DNA from: an uncultured Saprospiraceae bacterium
GTDB taxonomy: Bacteria > Bacteroidota > Bacteroidia > Chitinophagales > Saprospiraceae
Length of the DNA stretch: 15,380 nucleotides
Reading direction: 5' to 3'
Assembly (NCBI GenBank): GCA_937930625.1
Contig: CALHBW010000433.1
Coordinates: 1 to 15,380, forward strand
This document shows positions 14,015 through 15,380 of the stretch, in pieces. Every line of letters starts with the position of its first letter. Position 1 is the stretch's first letter. The translations under genes were made by a program, and so were the position numbers. The notes below the pieces were generated by a model. It was not told where the DNA came from. It ran no database searches and was given only the letters and a program-made list of their open reading frames with translations.

Positions 14015-15016
14015 TTAGCCCGGCTCTGCCTCCGACCCACTCTCTCTACGCAACAAACCTCTAAAAGCATCTTGCACCGTATTTCCTTCATACAAAACCT
14101 TATATACTTCGGTAGCAATCGGCATTTCGATGTTATAATCTTTGGCGAGTTCCATAACGACCTTTGCGGTTTTTACACCTTCCGCAACCTCTGCCATCTC
14201 TGCGATGATGTCGTCTATTTTCCTTCCTTTTCCAAGATTGTACCCGACATAACGATTGCGACTTTGTGTACTACTGCACGTTGCGACGAGGTCGCCCATA
14301 CCCGCCAAGCCGGAAAATGTTTGCAGTTGTCCGCCCATTGCTACACCGAGTCGGGTGAGTTCTGCCAAGCCGCGTGTAATAATCGCCGACGTGGTATTAT
14401 GTCCGGCATTGGCACCGTCACCCATGCCCGTAGCTATCGCGATGATGTTTTTGAGCGCACCGCCCAATTCACAACCGATCACATCTTCATTGGTATAGAC
14501 CCGAAATAATCCGGTCTGAAAAATGCTCTGCAAACGCACCGCTATCGTGTCATCGACCATCGCAATGACACTCGCGGCAGCTTGTCCCGAAGCGATTTCT
14601 TTTGCCAAATTCGGTCCGGTTAGCACGCCTGCGGGGTGTCCGGGCATTTCGGCTTCGATGATTTCGGTCATTCGCATTTTTGTCCCGACTTCCAAACCTT
14701 TTGACAAACTCACTATCGGCACCCACGGACGTATATGCGGACGCGCCTCACACAAAACCTGTCGGAAATGTTGTCCCGGAATACCCATGACCACGACATC
14801 GGCATCTTGTACCGTTTCGACAATGGTGTTGGCGGCTTTGAGGGATTTGGGAAGTTTTGCGCCGGGTAGGTATTTTTCATTGGTGTGGAGCGTATTGATT
14901 TCATCTACGGTGGCTTGGTTTCTTGCCCAGATAGTGGTCGGGCAATTGCGGGCGGTGAGGGAGGCTACGGTGGTTCCCCACGAGCCGCCGCCTAATAGTC
15001 CTACTTTTAATTTCAT
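14015..15016 (-). CDS. gpsA: NAD(P)H-dependent glycerol-3-phosphate dehydrogenase
   Basis: This enzyme reduces dihydroxyacetone phosphate to sn-glycerol 3-phosphate, the backbone precursor of phospholipids, in the cytoplasm. The 333-residue product shows the full family set: Rossmann motif KVGLLGGGSWGT (4-15), VSLSKGLE (102-109) with Lys106, LTGPNLAKEIASGQ (132-145), GCELGGALKNIIAIATGM (181-198) with the catalytic Lys189, NTTSAIITRGLAEL (207-220), and SGLAGMGDLVATCSSTQSRNR (235-255) with substrate-binding arginines. Length is normal for the family. The last residues, RRESGSEAEPG, are variable in the family and abut the toxin-immunity cassette with only 4 bp between convergent stops. The start is ATG 15016. 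Substrate supply links it to tpiA at 5773-6561, but the genes are far apart. Confidence 0.97.
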   Translation of the reverse strand: MKLKVGLLGGGSWGTTVASLTARNCPTTIWARNQATVDEINTLHTNEKYLPGAKLPKSLKAANTIVETVQDADVVVMGIPGQHFRQVLCEARPHIRPWVPIVSLSKGLEVGTKMRMTEIIEAEMPGHPAGVLTGPNLAKEIASGQAAASVIAMVDDTIAVRLQSIFQTGLFRVYTNEDVIGCELGGALKNIIAIATGMGDGANAGHNTTSAIITRGLAELTRLGVAMGGQLQTFSGLAGMGDLVATCSSTQSRNRYVGYNLGKGRKIDDIIAEMAEVAEGVKTAKVVMELAKDYNIEMPIATEVYKVLYEGNTVQDAFRGLLRRESGSEAEPG

Positions 15017-15169
15017 AGTGTGTGATGGTTTACGGGCTACGCTTGACGGGATTGACTTTTAGCGAATAAATTTAGGTAAACTTATTTGAATGGATGGAAT
15101 TATTTGATGAAATTTGATATTGAGATGGAAAAATGAACGATAATGGAAGGTTGAAGGAAAAACGTAGCG

Positions 15170-15220
15170 TAATGCCTCCGGCTTGCGCCCACGTACTACC
15201 TGCACAAGCGAGATGCATTA
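15170..15220. repeat. GC-rich imperfect inverted repeat, REP-like
   Basis: TAATGCCTCCGGCTTGCGC (15170-15188) and the reverse complement of 15201-15220 (TAATGCATCTCGCTTGTGC...) agree except for small insertions and one or two mismatches, with about 12 bp between them. It is a GC-rich island in very AT-rich DNA. A dispersed intergenic repeat is likely; it is not well placed as a terminator between divergent genes. Confidence 0.5.
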
Positions 15221-15236
15221 TGAATAAGATGTCATT

Positions 15237-15244
15237 TATATTTG
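15237..15244 (+). promoter_or_regulatory. Possible -7 box for the right-edge antitoxin gene
   Basis: TATATTTG exactly matches TAnnTTTG, about 80 bp upstream of ATG 15325. No TTG at suitable spacing is visible upstream, so only half of the promoter is supported. It lies between the two copies of the 21-bp-spaced direct repeat ATGTCATTT. Confidence 0.3.
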
Positions 15245-15297
15245 AATGAATGTCATTTTTTCTGTAAATTGCATATAAAATCAAACAAAAATGAGTG

Positions 15298-15313
15298 TTT
15301 GTATTTATACAAA
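15298..15313 (+). promoter_or_regulatory. Small palindrome, candidate autoregulatory operator
   Basis: TTTGTAT (15298-15304) and ATACAAA (15307-15313) are exact reverse complements separated by 2 bp, 11 bp before the start of the partial Phd/YefM-like gene. Antitoxins of this family repress their own operon by binding short palindromes over the promoter, so the position fits; binding is inferred. Confidence 0.4.
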
Positions 15314-15324
15314 AAAATAAAAAT

Positions 15325-15380
15325 ATGAAAGCAATTAGTCTATCATCGTTGCAAAATAAATTGAAATACTACATTGATTT
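15325..15380 (+). CDS. Start of a probable Phd/YefM-family antitoxin, cut by the window edge
   Basis: Eighteen full codons are visible from ATG 15325 and read MKAISLSSLQNKLKYYID, then the window ends. This matches the usual N-terminus of Phd/YefM-type antitoxins (MKxISxSexRxnlkxylD), the DNA-binding part that folds as a strand-helix unit. The preceding base context (AAAAATATG) is AT-rich with no Shine-Dalgarno, normal for Bacteroidota, and a palindrome lies just upstream. If correct, a RelE/YoeB- or Doc-type toxin gene should follow outside the window. The call rests on a short stretch only. Confidence 0.5.
   Translation, partial: MKAISLSSLQNKLKYYID

Larger units (their letters stand above)
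15017..15324. other. 308-bp intergenic region between gpsA and the right-edge gene
   Basis: This divergent region should hold the gpsA promoter (leftward) and that of the partial gene at 15325 (rightward). I see no credible gene in it. It contains a GC-rich imperfect inverted repeat (15170-15220), a TATATTTG box (15237-15244), a direct repeat of ATGTCATTT 21 bp apart (15229-15237 and 15250-15258) and a small palindrome next to the right-edge gene (15298-15313). The closest match to a gpsA -7 element on the minus strand is TAAGTTTA, one base off consensus. Confidence 0.6.

Noticed and set aside
14072..15062. Plus-strand open frames across gpsA (14072-14509, 14523-15062)
   Set aside because: These are antisense shadows of gpsA, which is certain from its motifs.
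15072..15284. 70-codon minus-strand frame in the gpsA upstream region
   Set aside because: It runs through the GC-rich inverted repeat and AT-rich spacer, with no start signal and no protein-like features.

Overview
The window looks like chromosomal DNA from a member of the Bacteroidota. The evidence is a secreted protein with a type IX secretion (T9SS) C-terminal sorting domain, a lipoprotein with an acidic surface-export signal directly after its lipobox cysteine, matches to the Bacteroidota promoter box TAnnTTTG, AT-rich intergenic DNA and little Shine-Dalgarno signal. An environmental Saprospira- or Chitinophaga-like lineage is possible, but the family cannot be fixed from sequence alone. 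No rRNA, tRNA, CRISPR array or transposase gene was seen.

Layout. Positions 1-8566 carry a leftward run of genes: an unfinished helical protein at the left edge, a small unknown protein, a GT-C type membrane glycosyltransferase, a secreted protein resembling DUF6770, a secreted M48 metalloprotease, triosephosphate isomerase (tpiA), a SanA/YdcF-type membrane protein and a lipoprotein. Gaps of roughly 150-270 bp and several hairpins suggest mostly separate transcripts; only the two leftmost genes and the glycosyltransferase are closely spaced. A divergent control region with two inverted repeats (8567-8763) leads rightward into a large PNGase F-like, T9SS-exported glycoamidase. After it come two long hairpins, then pabB (folate synthesis), which converges on an alpha/beta hydrolase across a 64-bp perfect palindrome. 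Between the hydrolase and gpsA lies a compact two-gene cassette: a stand-alone deaminase toxin domain (HAE...CPYC) and an Imm10-like immunity protein. gpsA (phospholipid precursor synthesis) follows on the minus strand. After a 308-bp intergenic region, the right edge cuts the start of what looks like a Phd/YefM-type antitoxin.

How the genes relate. Housekeeping metabolism (tpiA and gpsA, which both draw on triose phosphates, and pabB) is mixed with envelope and secretion functions (M48 protease, SanA-like protein, surface lipoprotein, exported PNGase) and small accessory modules. The most notable items are the PNGase F relative, which keeps every catalytic and disulfide position I could compare from memory; the deaminase-immunity cassette; and a set of long perfect palindromes, two of which share a 28-bp plan beginning GTAGRGRC and look like one dispersed family.
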